DNA of 64,000 nucleotides from Lysinibacillus louembei (GCF_033880585.1 NZ_CP137624.1:2391501-2455500); one strand, 5' to 3'; numbered from the stretch's first letter, positions 36,077 to 47,684 are shown. Made by a program: numbers and translations. The notes: a model not told the origin generated them from the sequence alone.

Positions 36077-39000
36077 ATGGTCGTTTATCCACAAATCAGA
36101 ACGAGCGCGGATTTATTGAAAAGTACGATACGGATTGAAGCGCTTATCCCTTTTTTACAGCAGCAAAAGGCAGAGGCATGCGCCATCGTGAATTCGAGGC
36201 TATATGGTCTTCTGCCTTTTTGGCACGAGATGAGGAAAGCGGGCATTCGTCCTGTTATAGGGCTGACAGTGAATGTACAATTTGCAGAGGAAATCCATCT
36301 GCCGATTATTTTATATGCTCAAAATAATGTTGGCTATCGTCATTTATTGAAAATTAGTAGCAGTGTGGCAATTCGCAAGGATGAGACGCTGCCATTACGC
36401 TGGCTAGCAGGTTATGCAGAAGGCTGTATTGCGGTGATTCCTGTATTAGCTAACAAGGCAATATGGCTAGAGCAGCGCCAGTTTATAGAGCAGCTTCAGC
36501 AATTATTTACAGCGCGTTTATTGCTAGGCATTGAAAGGCTGGCAGTTTCAGCTGAGCGTGAGCCAGAAGCCATCCAGCTGAGCGAGCATTTGAGGCTGCC
36601 GATTATGGCGATACATGAAAGCACATTTCTGGCGAAGGATGATCATTTTGCTTATGAAGTAGCACGCGCAATTGATACAGGTGTGAAAGAACGTTTAACC
36701 GCGCATTTGAAATTAAAGCACCGCTATGTATTGACGCAATACGAGTGGCAGCAATTTTTCGCAGATCGCCCCGACTGGCTGAAGCAAACAGAGCAAGTTT
36801 TAATGAGCTGTCATGTCACGTTGGAGCAGCATGAAACATTGATGCCAAAATTCCCAGTAAGCAATGGACAAACAGCAGAGCAGCTATTATATGCACAGGT
36901 GTTAAAAGGTTTGCAGCAACGCTTGCAAAGTACCCAAATTCCTGCCTCCTATGAGCAGCGCATGCGACATGAATTACATGTCATTTGTACGATGGGCTAT
37001 GCCGATTATTTTTTAATTGTGGAAGACTTTATGCGCTTTGCAAGAGAGCAGCAAATTTTAACGGGTCCAGGAAGGGGCTCCTCAGCTAGCTCACTCGTTG
37101 CTTATGCCTTGCATATTACACAAGTAGATCCATTGCAATATGATTTATTATTTGAGCGTTTTTTAAACCCGGAGCGTATTACATTGCCTGATATCGATAT
37201 CGATTTTGTTGATACGAAAAGGCAGGAAGTCATTCAATATGTAGCAAATAAATATGGGCAGCAGCATGTGGCGCAAATTATTACATTTGGGACATTGTCA
37301 GCAAAGGCGGTCGCAAGAGATGTAGCGAGAATGCTGGAGTTTGAACAAGCAGAGCTTGAGCAAATTTCGAAAATGCTACCGAATAAGCCTGGCACGATGC
37401 TGCAAGATGTTTATAATGAATCTTCAAGCTTGCGTCAATGGATACAGCAAAAGCCTGAGCGTGAGCGTTGGTTTGCCGCGGCTAAAAAGCTTGAAGGCTT
37501 GCCACGTAATGCCTCTACACACGCGGCTGGTGTTGTTTTAAGTCCTATACCTCTTGTAGAAGTTGTGCCGATTGAAGAAGGGCATGACCAAATTTTTTTA
37601 ACGCAATGGCCAATGCAGGAAGTAGAGCAAGCGGGCTTATTAAAAATGGACTTTTTAGGCTTGCGCAATTTAACAATTTTAGAGCAAATTCGTCGTTCTG
37701 TGTATTATACGCATGGACAGGATATTCAATTTGAAAATATTCCATTGCAGGATATGCAAACGTTTGAATTGCTACAAGCAGGAGATACAGCGGGTATTTT
37801 CCAATTGGAATCGGAGGGGATGCGCCAAGCGTTAAGAGAAATCAAGCCAACGCATTTTTTAGATATTGTAGCGGTCAATGCCCTATATCGTCCAGGACCG
37901 ATGGACTTTATTGCAACATATGCGCGCAGAAAGCATGGGCAGGAACAAGTAACATCGCTGCATCCAGCGCTTGAGCCGATACTGCGAGAAACATACGGTG
38001 TTTTAATTTATCAGGAGCAAATTATGCGCATTGCGCACGTCATGGCAGGGTTTTCAATTGGAGAAGCCGATGTTTTGCGTCGTGCTGTTAGTAAAAAAAA
38101 GCGTGAGGAGCTAGAGCATCAGCGTGAACGTTTTATTCAAGGTGCGCAGCAAAAAGGCTACGACCCACAAGTGGCGAATGAGGTGTATGCGTTAATTGTA
38201 CGCTTTGCCGATTATGGTTTCCCAAAAAGTCATGCGGTTGCATATAGCTTAATTTCATATCAAATGGCGTATTTAAAGGCACACTATCCTGTGAATTTTT
38301 ATGCAGCATTACTAACAAATGCGACAGGTAATACAGATAAGCTAGTGCAAATTTTAATGGAGGCAAAGGCGAAAGGAATAACGATTTTACCACCGTCTAT
38401 TCAAAAAAGTGAGCGCCATTTTAAAGTGGAAAATGGACAAATTCGCTATAGCCTATCAGCGATAAAAGGCGTGCCACAGCCTTTTTTAAAAAGCCTATTG
38501 GACGCTAGAAAAAACAGAGAAGCACCGTTTAAAGATTTATTTGATTTAGCTAGCTCACTTTCAACCGCTGTCTTTCAAGAAAAGACAATTGAACCGTTGA
38601 TTAAAGCAGGTGCGTTAGATGATTTTAATTTGGATCGAGCTGTGTTGCTCGCTTCCATCGAGGCTGCGAGAAAGCATGTAGATTTTAACGTAGGTAAACC
38701 GAAATTAGGCGCAGCGGAGCCTTTATCACAGCAGCAAAAGCTACAATATGAAAAAGAAGTGCTTGGCTTGTATTTGTCAGAGCATCCATTAACTAAATGG
38801 CGCACAACGGTTCAAACAACGGCAACGGTATATAATTTGAAGCAGCAGCGTGATGGACAATATGTAAAAATGCTTGGAGTCACGGCAGAAATTAAGCAAA
38901 TTCGCACGAAAAAGGGCGAGCTCATGGCATTTGTCGAGCTACAAGATGAATATGGTAGCATTTCCGCTACGCTGTTTCCGAAGGAGTTTACTGCTGTACA

Positions 39001-39109
39001 GCAGCAGCTTATGTTAGATCATATCGCTTATGTGGAAGGTATTTTAGAGTTTCGCTTTGGAAAACCACAATTGAAAGTGAAAAATATGCGGATACAAGTG
39101 ATGCAATAA
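36077..39109 (+). CDS. dnaE: DNA polymerase III alpha subunit DnaE
   Basis: The 1010-residue polymerase is the error-prone-tolerant second replicative polymerase of Gram-positives. The N-terminal PHP domain is degenerate (QIRTSADLL in place of the HxH motif), which fits a protein without its own proofreading metal site. Palm motifs are GPGRGSSASSLVAYAL and D372/D374 (PDIDIDFVD). The finger/beta-binding region follows, and an OB fold near residues 910-990 (ELMAFVELQDEYGSISATLF). Length is slightly shorter than the B. subtilis form. TAGGAGGGAG precedes the ATG. It probably shares a transcript with nrnA. Confidence 0.96.
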   Translation: MVVYPQIRTSADLLKSTIRIEALIPFLQQQKAEACAIVNSRLYGLLPFWHEMRKAGIRPVIGLTVNVQFAEEIHLPIILYAQNNVGYRHLLKISSSVAIRKDETLPLRWLAGYAEGCIAVIPVLANKAIWLEQRQFIEQLQQLFTARLLLGIERLAVSAEREPEAIQLSEHLRLPIMAIHESTFLAKDDHFAYEVARAIDTGVKERLTAHLKLKHRYVLTQYEWQQFFADRPDWLKQTEQVLMSCHVTLEQHETLMPKFPVSNGQTAEQLLYAQVLKGLQQRLQSTQIPASYEQRMRHELHVICTMGYADYFLIVEDFMRFAREQQILTGPGRGSSASSLVAYALHITQVDPLQYDLLFERFLNPERITLPDIDIDFVDTKRQEVIQYVANKYGQQHVAQIITFGTLSAKAVARDVARMLEFEQAELEQISKMLPNKPGTMLQDVYNESSSLRQWIQQKPERERWFAAAKKLEGLPRNASTHAAGVVLSPIPLVEVVPIEEGHDQIFLTQWPMQEVEQAGLLKMDFLGLRNLTILEQIRRSVYYTHGQDIQFENIPLQDMQTFELLQAGDTAGIFQLESEGMRQALREIKPTHFLDIVAVNALYRPGPMDFIATYARRKHGQEQVTSLHPALEPILRETYGVLIYQEQIMRIAHVMAGFSIGEADVLRRAVSKKKREELEHQRERFIQGAQQKGYDPQVANEVYALIVRFADYGFPKSHAVAYSLISYQMAYLKAHYPVNFYAALLTNATGNTDKLVQILMEAKAKGITILPPSIQKSERHFKVENGQIRYSLSAIKGVPQPFLKSLLDARKNREAPFKDLFDLASSLSTAVFQEKTIEPLIKAGALDDFNLDRAVLLASIEAARKHVDFNVGKPKLGAAEPLSQQQKLQYEKEVLGLYLSEHPLTKWRTTVQTTATVYNLKQQRDGQYVKMLGVTAEIKQIRTKKGELMAFVELQDEYGSISATLFPKEFTAVQQQLMLDHIAYVEGILEFRFGKPQLKVKNMRIQVMQ

Positions 39110-39115
39110 AAGATG

Positions 39116-39160
39116 AAAACTGTGCTAAGTGTAATTTTTTGTACTTGGCACAGTTTTTTC
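39116..39160 (+). terminator. dnaE terminator
   Basis: AAAACTGTGC pairs with GCACAGTTTT around a bulged stem; TTTTTT follows. Confidence 0.8.
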
Positions 39161-39317
39161 TTTACTTTTGATGAAATCTTTTGTATATTGTAAATGTGCA
39201 AAAAGTGGTCAGACCACTTTTGCGCCTTAAAAATCGCACCTATAAGTAAAAAGCATAGAGGGTATGTAGATGACTGCTACATGCTCTCTATCATTTGCAC
39301 GGCTGATTTACATAATA

Positions 39318-39516
39318 AAATCAATTGCACTATGGTGTAATTGCGTCCAGATTTTACAAGTATGCTCGCAGTAGAAGTTAACCTAAAACCGTCACACACA
39401 TGCCAACGGTTAACTGACCTGCATCGTGCAGACCTCTTCTTCAAAATCTGTGACATCTGCCAGATGCTTTATCGTGATTCAGCGGGTGTCTTAACACCCG
39501 TTGAATCATGATAAAT
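39318..39516. repeat. Dispersed structured intergenic repeat, copy B
   Basis: It starts with a hairpin (CAATTGCAC, loop, GTGTAATTG, one wobble pair), contains the core GTAGAAGTTAACCTAAAA and CGTCACACAC...GCCAACGG, and ends with the hairpin TGATTCAGCGGGTGT / ACACCCGTTGAATCA. Compared with copies A and C, several stem pairs have changed together, which keeps the folding. With the terminator it fills most of the 439-base gap between dnaE and the GntR gene; 39161-39317 holds nothing else I can name. Confidence 0.75.
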
Positions 39517-39548
39517 AGTGACGATATGAAGGGAAAATATCGACATTT

Positions 39549-40184
39549 ATGAATGAAAACAAAAAAATGTTTATGCAAATTGTCAAAGAGCTTCGAACGT
39601 TGATTCGCGAGCAGCATATTGAGCCGGGCGATAAATTGCCATCAGAGCGCGTTTTATCAGAGCAGCTAGGTGTAGGTAGGTCTTCGGTACGTGAAGCTTT
39701 GCGCAGCTTGGAGCTGCTTGGGTTAATCGAAACAAGACACGGCGGTGGAACGTTTTTAGCATCTGTTCATCATCATCAATTAATTGAAATATTATCTTCT
39801 TTTATTTTGCAGGAAACAAAATCGATTGAGGATGTTCATGCAACGCGAGAGATGCACGAGCGCGAAGCAATTCGCATTATTTGTAGGAGCAAAGCTTTGC
39901 GCAATTTGCCAGTATGGGAAAGCCTATTTATTAAAGTGGAGCTACAGCAGGAGCTTGTACGAGAGGATATTTTGCGAGAATGCATAATTGCCTCCAATAA
40001 TCGACTTTCATTAAAAATATGGCTACAGCTATTAGCTTATAGTGCACAAACGTTTAAGCAATTTGTCACAGCGCAAGAAAAAAAGGCGCTGCAAATGTTT
40101 ATAAAATCATTGCAGATGGGCTACATAAAAGAAGCCATCATCGCATACGAAGAATGGATAGAAATTATTCAGGATGGAAGATAA
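39549..40184 (+). CDS. GntR/FadR family transcriptional regulator
   Basis: This 211-residue protein has an N-terminal winged helix (residues about 8-75: EPGDKLPSERVLSEQLGVGR, RSSVREALRSLELLGL, ETRHGGGTF) and an all-helical C-terminal part like the FCD effector domain. It lies 12 bases before accD and probably shares its transcript, as is common in Geobacillus and Planococcaceae, so regulation of fatty acid synthesis or beta-oxidation is plausible. The ligand is not known. The ribosome site before ATG 39549 is weak. Confidence 0.85.
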   Translation: MNENKKMFMQIVKELRTLIREQHIEPGDKLPSERVLSEQLGVGRSSVREALRSLELLGLIETRHGGGTFLASVHHHQLIEILSSFILQETKSIEDVHATREMHEREAIRIICRSKALRNLPVWESLFIKVELQQELVREDILRECIIASNNRLSLKIWLQLLAYSAQTFKQFVTAQEKKALQMFIKSLQMGYIKEAIIAYEEWIEIIQDGR

Positions 40185-40196
40185 GGAGGACATCAA

Positions 40197-41066
40197 GTGG
40201 CAATACGAGATATATTTTCAGTAAACAGAAAGAAACAAAAAGGTAGCTTTAGTGCAACAAAGGAAAAGGATTTTCCAGAGGATTTAATGACGAAATGTCC
40301 AGAGTGTCGAAAAATTCATGTGACAAAAGCGGTGGAGCAAAATTTAAAAGTTTGTCCGAATTGTCAGCATCATTTAAAGCTAACAGCACAGGAGCGTGTT
40401 GCCATCTTTTTAGATGAAGGTAGCTTCACATCTTTTGATGACCATTTACAAACGACAAATCCCTTAGGCTTCCCAGCGTATGTGGAGAAAATTGAAGTAG
40501 ATAAAAAGAAAACGGGCTTGAATGAGGCAGTTTTAACAGGTGTTGGTACGCTAAAGGGCGAGCAAGTCGTTGTCGCAATCATGGATTCTCATTTCCGCAT
40601 GGGCTCTATGGGCTCTGTGGTAGGAGAAAAAATTACACGCGCAATTGAAAAGGCAACAGAGCTAAAAGTGCCATTTATTATTTTCACAGCAAGCGGTGGC
40701 GCACGTATGCAAGAAGGTGTGCTATCTCTTATGCAAATGGCCAAAACGAGCGTTGCTTTAAGCCGTCATAGTGAAATGGGCTTGTTATACATTTCGATTT
40801 TGACACATCCAACAACTGGTGGTGTATCTGCAAGCTTTGCGTCAGTTGGAGATTTCAATATTGCAGAGCCACAAGCACTTATCGGCTTTGCTGGTCGTCG
40901 TGTTATTGAGCAGACGGTACGTGAAAAGCTACCTGATGACTTCCAAACAGCGGAATTTTTATTAGCACATGGACAATTGGATGCTATTTTCCATCGCCAT
41001 GAAATGCGTGATAAAGTAGCGACGATTGTCAAGTTACATCGCAAGGAGGAAGCAGCAAATGTCTAA
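40197..41066 (+). CDS. accD: Acetyl-CoA carboxylase carboxyltransferase subunit beta
   Basis: The 289-residue beta subunit makes malonyl-CoA with AccA. The four-cysteine zinc finger is visible at C34, C37, C53 and C56 ([15 protein letters not shown].. then CPNC). The crotonase-like core shows the GGARMQEG motif. GTG 40197 follows AAGGAGGACA. Its end overlaps accA by 8 bases, so translation is coupled. Confidence 0.97.
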   Translation: MAIRDIFSVNRKKQKGSFSATKEKDFPEDLMTKCPECRKIHVTKAVEQNLKVCPNCQHHLKLTAQERVAIFLDEGSFTSFDDHLQTTNPLGFPAYVEKIEVDKKKTGLNEAVLTGVGTLKGEQVVVAIMDSHFRMGSMGSVVGEKITRAIEKATELKVPFIIFTASGGARMQEGVLSLMQMAKTSVALSRHSEMGLLYISILTHPTTGGVSASFASVGDFNIAEPQALIGFAGRRVIEQTVREKLPDDFQTAEFLLAHGQLDAIFHRHEMRDKVATIVKLHRKEEAANV

Positions 41067-42015
41067 AACTATGCCATTTGAAGAACCTGTTATTAAATTA
41101 CGTGAAAAAATAGATGAATTAAAAAGTATTGCACAAGATGCTGATGTAGATATGAGCGGTGAAATTGCCACACTTGAAGCGCGTCTTTCACAGCTAGAAA
41201 CGTCTATCTACTCAAATATGGCGCCATGGGACCGCGTACAAGTAGCTCGCCATCCAGAGCGTCCGACAACATTAGCTTATATTGAAGCGATCTTTGAGGA
41301 TTTCATCGAATTACACGGTGACCGCTTATATGGAGATGATGAGGCCATTGTTGGAGGTATTGCCTCATTTGATGGACAGCCGATAACGATTATCGGTCAT
41401 CAGCGTGGAAAAACGACGAAGGAAAATATTCGTCGCAATTTCGGTATGCCACATCCAGAGGGGTATCGTAAAGCACTACGCTTAATGAAGCAGGCGGAAA
41501 AATTTAAGCGTCCTATTATCTGCTTTATTGATACGAAGGGGGCTTACCCAGGAAAGGCTGCTGAGGAGCGTGGGCAAAGCGAAGCGATTGCACGTAACTT
41601 AATTGAAATGGCAGGCTTAAAAGTACCTGTTATTAGCGTTGTTATCGGTGAAGGAGGAAGTGGTGGTGCGTTAGCATTAGGTGTGGCAAATCGCATTTTA
41701 ATGCTTGAAAACTCCACATACTCTGTTATTTCTCCAGAGGGTGCGGCATCTATTTTATGGAAGGATGCAAGCTTGGCGAAGCAAGCAGCAGAGGCAATGA
41801 AAATTACGGCACCAGATTTAATGGATATGAAGATTATCGATGCCATTATTCCAGAAGTAGCAGGTGGTGCACATCGTGATATTGAAAAGCAGGCAGGCAC
41901 AATGAAGGAGCATTTAACATCAACACTTGCAGAGCTAGCGTTATTAAATGAAGAAGAGCTTGTGCAAGATCGCTATGAAAAATTTAAGGCAATTGGTCAA
42001 TTTGTTGAAAATTAA
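41059..42015 (+). CDS. accA: Acetyl-CoA carboxylase carboxyltransferase subunit alpha
   Basis: The 318-residue alpha subunit is the partner of AccD for fatty acid synthesis. ATG 41059 follows AAGGAGG; the frame upstream to 41026 lies inside accD and is rejected. Motifs such as [21 protein letters not shown] and [12 protein letters not shown] (oxyanion hole) are standard. No terminator is visible between it and the next gene, but the 89-base gap suggests a separate promoter for the aminotransferase. Confidence 0.97.
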   Translation: MSKTMPFEEPVIKLREKIDELKSIAQDADVDMSGEIATLEARLSQLETSIYSNMAPWDRVQVARHPERPTTLAYIEAIFEDFIELHGDRLYGDDEAIVGGIASFDGQPITIIGHQRGKTTKENIRRNFGMPHPEGYRKALRLMKQAEKFKRPIICFIDTKGAYPGKAAEERGQSEAIARNLIEMAGLKVPVISVVIGEGGSGGALALGVANRILMLENSTYSVISPEGAASILWKDASLAKQAAEAMKITAPDLMDMKIIDAIIPEVAGGAHRDIEKQAGTMKEHLTSTLAELALLNEEELVQDRYEKFKAIGQFVEN

Positions 42016-42104
42016 AAAATAATCAGAATTTATAGCATACAATGTTAGAAAAGCGTGTTAGGATAGACATATACTTATTTTTTTAGTGAACAGGGGATAG
42101 CAAT

Positions 42105-43172
42105 ATGTCATCAATTATCACAACACAACTTACAACAACGCCAAAGCAAAAGCCTGCTACCGAGCAGCTAGGCTTTGGCAAACATTTTACAGACCATATG
42201 TTTATCATGGATTATACGGAGGGGCAAGGCTGGCATGATGCACGCATTATTCCATATCAGCCGCTAGCACTAGATCCGTCAGCGATGATTTTCCATTATG
42301 GGCAATCTGTTTTTGAAGGAATGAAAGCTTATAAAACAGCTGCTGGTGATGTGCAATTATTCAGACCAGAGCGTAACTTCAAGCGTTTAAATGCCTCTAA
42401 TGAGCGCTTATGTATTCCAGCAGTTGATGAGCAATTTGCACTTGATGCATTAAAGCAGCTTTTAGCGATTGATAGAGAGTGGGTTCCAAGCGAGCCTGGC
42501 ACATCGCTCTATATTCGACCATTTATTTTCGCAACAGAGCCATTTTTAGGCGTTGCACCATCAAAAAACTATCACTTCATTATTATTATGTCTCCTGTAG
42601 GTGCATATTATAGTGAGGGGATTAATCCAGTTAAAATTTTAGTAGAAAAGCAATATGTGCGTGCTGTTATTGGCGGAACGGGTGAAGCAAAAACAGGTGG
42701 TAACTATGCAAATGGTTTAAAGGCACAGGAAATTGCAAGCAAGGAAGGCTACTCGCAAATTTTATGGCTGGATGGTAAGGAAAATCGCTATATTGAAGAA
42801 GTGGGAAGCATGAATATTTTCTTCAAAATTAATGGCAAAGTGATTACACCTGCTTTAAATGGTAGTATTTTGCCAGGCATTACGCGCGATTCAATGCTAC
42901 ATTTATTAAAAGCAAAAAATATTGATGTAGAAGAGCGTCGCATTACAATTGATGAAGTAGTGCAAGCATTTGAGGAAGGAACGTTGGAAGAAGCCTTCGG
43001 TGCTGGAACAGCTGCAGTTATCTCACCTATTGGGGAGCTAAAATGGCAAAATAGGAAGTTGACAGTAAATGATGGTCAAATTGGCGCAGTAACACAAATG
43101 CTCTATGATACATTAACAGGCATTCAGAACGGTACGATGGAAGACCCATTCGGTTGGATTGTTAAACTATAA
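42105..43172 (+). CDS. ilvE: Branched-chain amino acid aminotransferase
   Basis: This 355-residue class IV PLP enzyme exchanges amino groups between glutamate and branched-chain 2-oxo acids. The PLP lysine lies in GGNYANGLKAQEIASKEG; the substrate-site motif YIEEVGSMNIFF is also present. The length fits the larger YwaA/BCAT form. Its place between accA and pfkA is not the Bacillus order and may link branched-chain fatty acid supply to AccDA. It is followed by a hairpin. Confidence 0.93.
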   Translation: MSSIITTQLTTTPKQKPATEQLGFGKHFTDHMFIMDYTEGQGWHDARIIPYQPLALDPSAMIFHYGQSVFEGMKAYKTAAGDVQLFRPERNFKRLNASNERLCIPAVDEQFALDALKQLLAIDREWVPSEPGTSLYIRPFIFATEPFLGVAPSKNYHFIIIMSPVGAYYSEGINPVKILVEKQYVRAVIGGTGEAKTGGNYANGLKAQEIASKEGYSQILWLDGKENRYIEEVGSMNIFFKINGKVITPALNGSILPGITRDSMLHLLKAKNIDVEERRITIDEVVQAFEEGTLEEAFGAGTAAVISPIGELKWQNRKLTVNDGQIGAVTQMLYDTLTGIQNGTMEDPFGWIVKL

Positions 43173-43195
43173 TAGCAAAAAATGTTTAAAGCCAA

Positions 43196-43233
43196 GGCTG
43201 TTCAGAAATAATATATTCTGAACAGCTATTTTA
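43196..43233 (+). terminator. ilvE terminator
   Basis: GGCTGTTCAGAA pairs with TTCTGAACAGCT (end wobble) and runs into ATTTT. Confidence 0.7.
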
Positions 43234-43318
43234 AATGAACAACGTATTATATTATTTTTTTGTAAAATAGCAAATGGAATCGCATTGAATGCTTACATAA
43301 AACGTACATTCGTGATAA

Positions 43319-44311
<993 letters not shown>

Positions 44312-44338
44312 TTTGAAGCAAATGGAGAGAGTGAACTT

Positions 44339-46099
44339 ATGAGAAAAACGAAAATAGTATGTACAATTGGACCGGCAAGTGAATCTCCAGAAATGTTGGA
44401 AAGCCTAATTAAAGCAGGTATGAACGTAGCGCGATTAAATTTCTCGCATGGTTCGCATGAAGAGCATGCAGTACGTATTGCAGCAATTCGTGAAGCTGCT
44501 AAAAATGTAGGTCAGCCTGTAGGGATTTTACTGGATACAAAAGGGCCAGAAATTCGTACACATACAATGGAAAATGGTGAGCTACATTTAGTAACAGGCC
44601 AAGTAATTGATATTTCAATGACAGAAGTTGTTGGAACATCCACTAGCTTCTCTGTTACATATTCAGAATTAATCAATGATGTTGACCAAAACGATATCAT
44701 TTTATTAGACGATGGTTTAATTGAATTACGCGTATTAGCCAAAGATATTGAAAAGGGCTTAATCCATACAATCGTTGAAAATGCAGGCGTATTAAAAAAT
44801 AAAAAAGGTGTGAATGTTCCTGGCGTATCCATCAAATTACCAGGGATTACAGAAAAAGATGCACAGGACATCTTATTCGGTATCGAGCAAGAGATTGATT
44901 TTATTGCAGCATCCTTTGTACGTACAGCAAGCGATGTTTTAGAAATTCGCGAGCTATTAGAGCAAAATAACGGTAGCCATATTCAAATCATTCCAAAAAT
45001 CGAAAACCAAGAAGGGGTGGATAATATTGATGAAATTATCCAAGTATCTGATGGTTTAATGGTTGCACGTGGAGATTTAGGTGTGGAAATCCCAGCAGAA
45101 GAAGTACCGCTTGTACAAAAATCGCTTATTTCAAAATGTAATCATGCAGCAAAACCGGTTATTACAGCAACACAAATGCTAGACTCAATGCAACGCAATC
45201 CACGTCCAACACGCGCTGAAGCGAGCGATGTAGCGAATGCCATTATCGATGGAACAGATGCAATTATGCTATCTGGTGAAACAGCAGCAGGTCTTTACCC
45301 ATTAGAATCTGTACAAACTATGAATAAAATCGCAGAGCGCACTGAGCAATCATTGGATTATCGCTCAATTGTTTCGAAGCATAGCCGTGGAAAAGAAGCG
45401 AATATGACAGAGGCCATTTCACAAGCGGTTGCTTATACATCGCTTAATTTAGGTATTAAAGCTGTATTAGCACCAACAGAAAGTGGTAACACGGCAAAAA
45501 TGATTGCAAAATATCGTCCAGGAGTGCATATTGTAGCAGTAACAGGCTCTAAAAATACGGCACAGCTTTTAACATTAGTGTGGGGCGTCAAACCAATTTT
45601 ATGTCAACGTGCTAAAACAACGGATGAAATTTTAGAGCTATCTGTTGATGAATCATTAAAGCATGGCTTTGTTGACCACGGTGATGTTGTTGTTATTACA
45701 GCAGGTGTTCCTGTTGGTGAAGCAGGTACAACAAACTTGATGAAAGTACACGTTATTGGTGATTTACTTGCACGTGGACAAGGTGTCGGCAAAGCATCAG
45801 TAGTCGGCAAAGCATTAGTTGCAAACAATGCAGCAGAGGCATTAGCGTATGATGCAGAAGGTGCAATTTTAGTAACGATTGGTACAGATCGCGAAATGAT
45901 GCCAGCTATTGAGAAATGTGCAGGTATTATTACGGAGGAAGGCGGCTTAACGAGCCATGCAGCAGTTGTCGGCTTAAGCCTTGGCATTCCTGTTATCGTA
46001 GGGGTAAAGGATGCACTTGAGCTTATCCGTCAAGGACAAGAAATTACAATGGATGCCGAAACAGGCGTTATTTATAAAGGACACGCAAGCGTTCTATAA
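44339..46099 (+). CDS. pyk: Pyruvate kinase with C-terminal PEP-utilising domain
   Basis: This 586-residue enzyme makes ATP and pyruvate from PEP. The N-terminal barrel ([27 protein letters not shown], the K in [30 protein letters not shown]) is followed by the extra domain of about 110 residues (residues 475-586) that resembles the phosphohistidine domain of PEP synthase ([11 protein letters not shown]), typical of Bacillus and related genera. AGAGAGTG precedes the ATG. It ends at a strong terminator. Confidence 0.98.
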   Translation: MRKTKIVCTIGPASESPEMLESLIKAGMNVARLNFSHGSHEEHAVRIAAIREAAKNVGQPVGILLDTKGPEIRTHTMENGELHLVTGQVIDISMTEVVGTSTSFSVTYSELINDVDQNDIILLDDGLIELRVLAKDIEKGLIHTIVENAGVLKNKKGVNVPGVSIKLPGITEKDAQDILFGIEQEIDFIAASFVRTASDVLEIRELLEQNNGSHIQIIPKIENQEGVDNIDEIIQVSDGLMVARGDLGVEIPAEEVPLVQKSLISKCNHAAKPVITATQMLDSMQRNPRPTRAEASDVANAIIDGTDAIMLSGETAAGLYPLESVQTMNKIAERTEQSLDYRSIVSKHSRGKEANMTEAISQAVAYTSLNLGIKAVLAPTESGNTAKMIAKYRPGVHIVAVTGSKNTAQLLTLVWGVKPILCQRAKTTDEILELSVDESLKHGFVDHGDVVVITAGVPVGEAGTTNLMKVHVIGDLLARGQGVGKASVVGKALVANNAAEALAYDAEGAILVTIGTDREMMPAIEKCAGIITEEGGLTSHAAVVGLSLGIPVIVGVKDALELIRQGQEITMDAETGVIYKGHASVL

Positions 46100-46102
46100 A
46101 GA

Positions 46103-46143
46103 AAAAATGTCTGAAAAGATAACCTCTTTTCAGACATTTTTTG
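46103..46143 (+). terminator. pfkA-pyk terminator
   Basis: AAAAAATGTCTGAAAAGA pairs with TCTTTTCAGACATTTTTT around a short loop. Confidence 0.88.
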
Positions 46144-46196
46144 TATGTGAAACTTTTTTGCTAATAGTTCGTAATACATAAGTAGGAGGTGCTCGT

Positions 46197-46586
46197 ATGC
46201 CAAAAATATTACTTATTTTTATTATCGCTAGCTTCGCAGAAATCGCTACATTTATTATTGTAGGCAAATGGCTAGGTGTCTTTGCGACATTGCTGCTAGT
46301 TATTGCGACAAGCCTTATCGGTGCCTTTATTTTGAAAAATAAAGGATTAAAATCATTCCAATCACTTCAGCAAAGCATCGCTCAAGGAAAAGCACCAGGC
46401 GTTGCTGTTATAGAGACCTTTGCCTTATTCATTAGTGGTGTGCTGTTACTATTACCAGGCTTTTTAACGGATTTAATCGGCTTGTTATTGTTAATGCCAA
46501 TTACTCGTAAACTATGTCAGCCACTTATTTTTAGCTGGGTAAGAAGAAGAATGAAAAATAGTCAAATTATTATCGAGCAAAAATAG
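46197..46586 (+). CDS. fxsA: FxsA family membrane protein
   Basis: This 129-residue protein has three or four membrane segments (residues 3-24, 28-46, 72-90 and 92-104). FxsA is linked to suppression of phage exclusion in E. coli, but its role in Bacillus is unclear. The motif ISGVLLLLPGFLTDLIGLLLL is diagnostic. AGTAGGAGGTG precedes ATG 46197. Its last 17 bases overlap the 3' end of the opposite ytvI gene. Confidence 0.88.
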   Translation: MPKILLIFIIASFAEIATFIIVGKWLGVFATLLLVIATSLIGAFILKNKGLKSFQSLQQSIAQGKAPGVAVIETFALFISGVLLLLPGFLTDLIGLLLLMPITRKLCQPLIFSWVRRRMKNSQIIIEQK

Positions 46587-47538
46587 ATTTTTCACTTATT
46601 TTAACTGCAATCAAGAGGAAAAATGGGCTTAGTAAAATGCCATATACACCAAATAAAAGGATGGAGGCAGCGCTAATTACGAAGGAATGAACCATGCGTA
46701 ATTGAAAGGTAGATGCCCAAACGATAGATTCTACAAGCTGTCTCGATAGTTGGATAAAAAGATAAAGCGCAATCAATGCAATGGCCAGCCCTTTTTGACC
46801 GACAATAAAAAAGTAAATCATTAATGGAATAAGAAAAATGCCAATTCCGAAAAACGGTAATGCATCTGCAAAGGATATTAAAAGTGCCTTACTAATTGGA
46901 CTTTCAAAGCCCAATAAATAAAAGCCAATGCTTAATAACACAAAGGTCATAATAAATAATTGCAGCGTCACGAATAAAAAATAAGAAAAAATATGTAAAG
47001 CGCGCTTGAAGTAATGTTGCCATTCAGCGCGATATTTTTTCGGTACATAAACGAAAAACCATAGGCGATTTTTTCTTGATTCGAACAACGAAAAATAGAA
47101 AACGATTAAGAAAATAAAAAACTCAAATAAATAGCCAAAAGTATGCTGTGCAATGCTGACGAGAGACATCATGATAGAGTCGATAAAGGAAAATGACTTT
47201 TCGAGCAAAAGTGGAAAAAATACCACATCGGCATATTCTGTAGAAAATGTATCTAAGTGCATTTTAAAATATGGAATGAGCGTTAATAAGCTTTGAAAAA
47301 GGATGGCAGATAGTTGATAAATAATAAAGAAACATAGGGCAGTCGTTAAAGTGATGCTGATTAAAATAGGTAGATGAAATTTCTTATAAAAAAATTGTAC
47401 AACTGGGTACAGTAGGTATGCACAAAGTAAAGCTAAGGAAATCGGTAGTAAAAGAAATGCTAGTAATAAATAACTAGCGACGACTAAATACTTTATCATG
47501 TTATCAACTGTTAAAAATTTTAAATGAGCATTATGCAA
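46570..47538 (-). CDS. ytvI: AI-2E-type membrane protein YtvI
   Basis: The 322-residue protein has about seven membrane segments and belongs to the AI-2E/PerM superfamily; the ytvI branch is known as a sporulation integral membrane protein. TTG 47538 follows AGGGGTG; ATG 47499 is a possible later start. The motif LLISFADALPFFGIGIFLIP is the typical family loop. Its 3' end overlaps fxsA tail to tail. The gene lies opposite to citZ, so their promoters share the 223-base gap. Confidence 0.85.
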   Translation of the reverse strand: MHNAHLKFLTVDNMIKYLVVASYLLLAFLLLPISLALLCAYLLYPVVQFFYKKFHLPILISITLTTALCFFIIYQLSAILFQSLLTLIPYFKMHLDTFSTEYADVVFFPLLLEKSFSFIDSIMMSLVSIAQHTFGYLFEFFIFLIVFYFSLFESRKNRLWFFVYVPKKYRAEWQHYFKRALHIFSYFLFVTLQLFIMTFVLLSIGFYLLGFESPISKALLISFADALPFFGIGIFLIPLMIYFFIVGQKGLAIALIALYLFIQLSRQLVESIVWASTFQLRMVHSFVISAASILLFGVYGILLSPFFLLIAVKISEKSIFAR

Positions 47539-47634
47539 CCATTTTCACCCCTCTAAAGTTTATGTTATTTTTTTCTCTTTTAATGATTGTTTTTTATACC
47601 TCATGCATTTTTTTCTTAAAATAGTTTCTTTTCA

Positions 47635-47663
47635 TTCACAAAGCCGTCAAAATTGATTATAAT
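47635..47663 (+). promoter_or_regulatory. Sigma-A promoter of citZ
   Basis: TTCACA (47635-47640) and TATAAT (47658-47663) are 17 bases apart, about 100 bases before the ATG. Confidence 0.65.
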
Positions 47664-47668
47664 GGTTT

Positions 47669-47684
47669 ATGTAAGCGATTTACT
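47669..47684 (+). promoter_or_regulatory. cre-like CcpA operator of citZ
   Basis: ATGTAAGCGATTTACT matches the cre consensus WTGNNARCGNWWWCAW except for the CA pair near its end. It covers the probable start of transcription, a place where CcpA represses. Known for citZ in B. subtilis. Confidence 0.6.

Noticed and set aside
36077-36300. DnaE PHP domain lacking its histidines as a sign of decay
   Set aside because: Degenerate PHP sites are usual in Gram-positive DnaE, and the polymerase motifs are intact.
45604-45987. 127-residue minus-strand frame inside pyk
   Set aside because: It is antisense to the PEP-utilising domain of pyruvate kinase and is low-complexity; a coding shadow.
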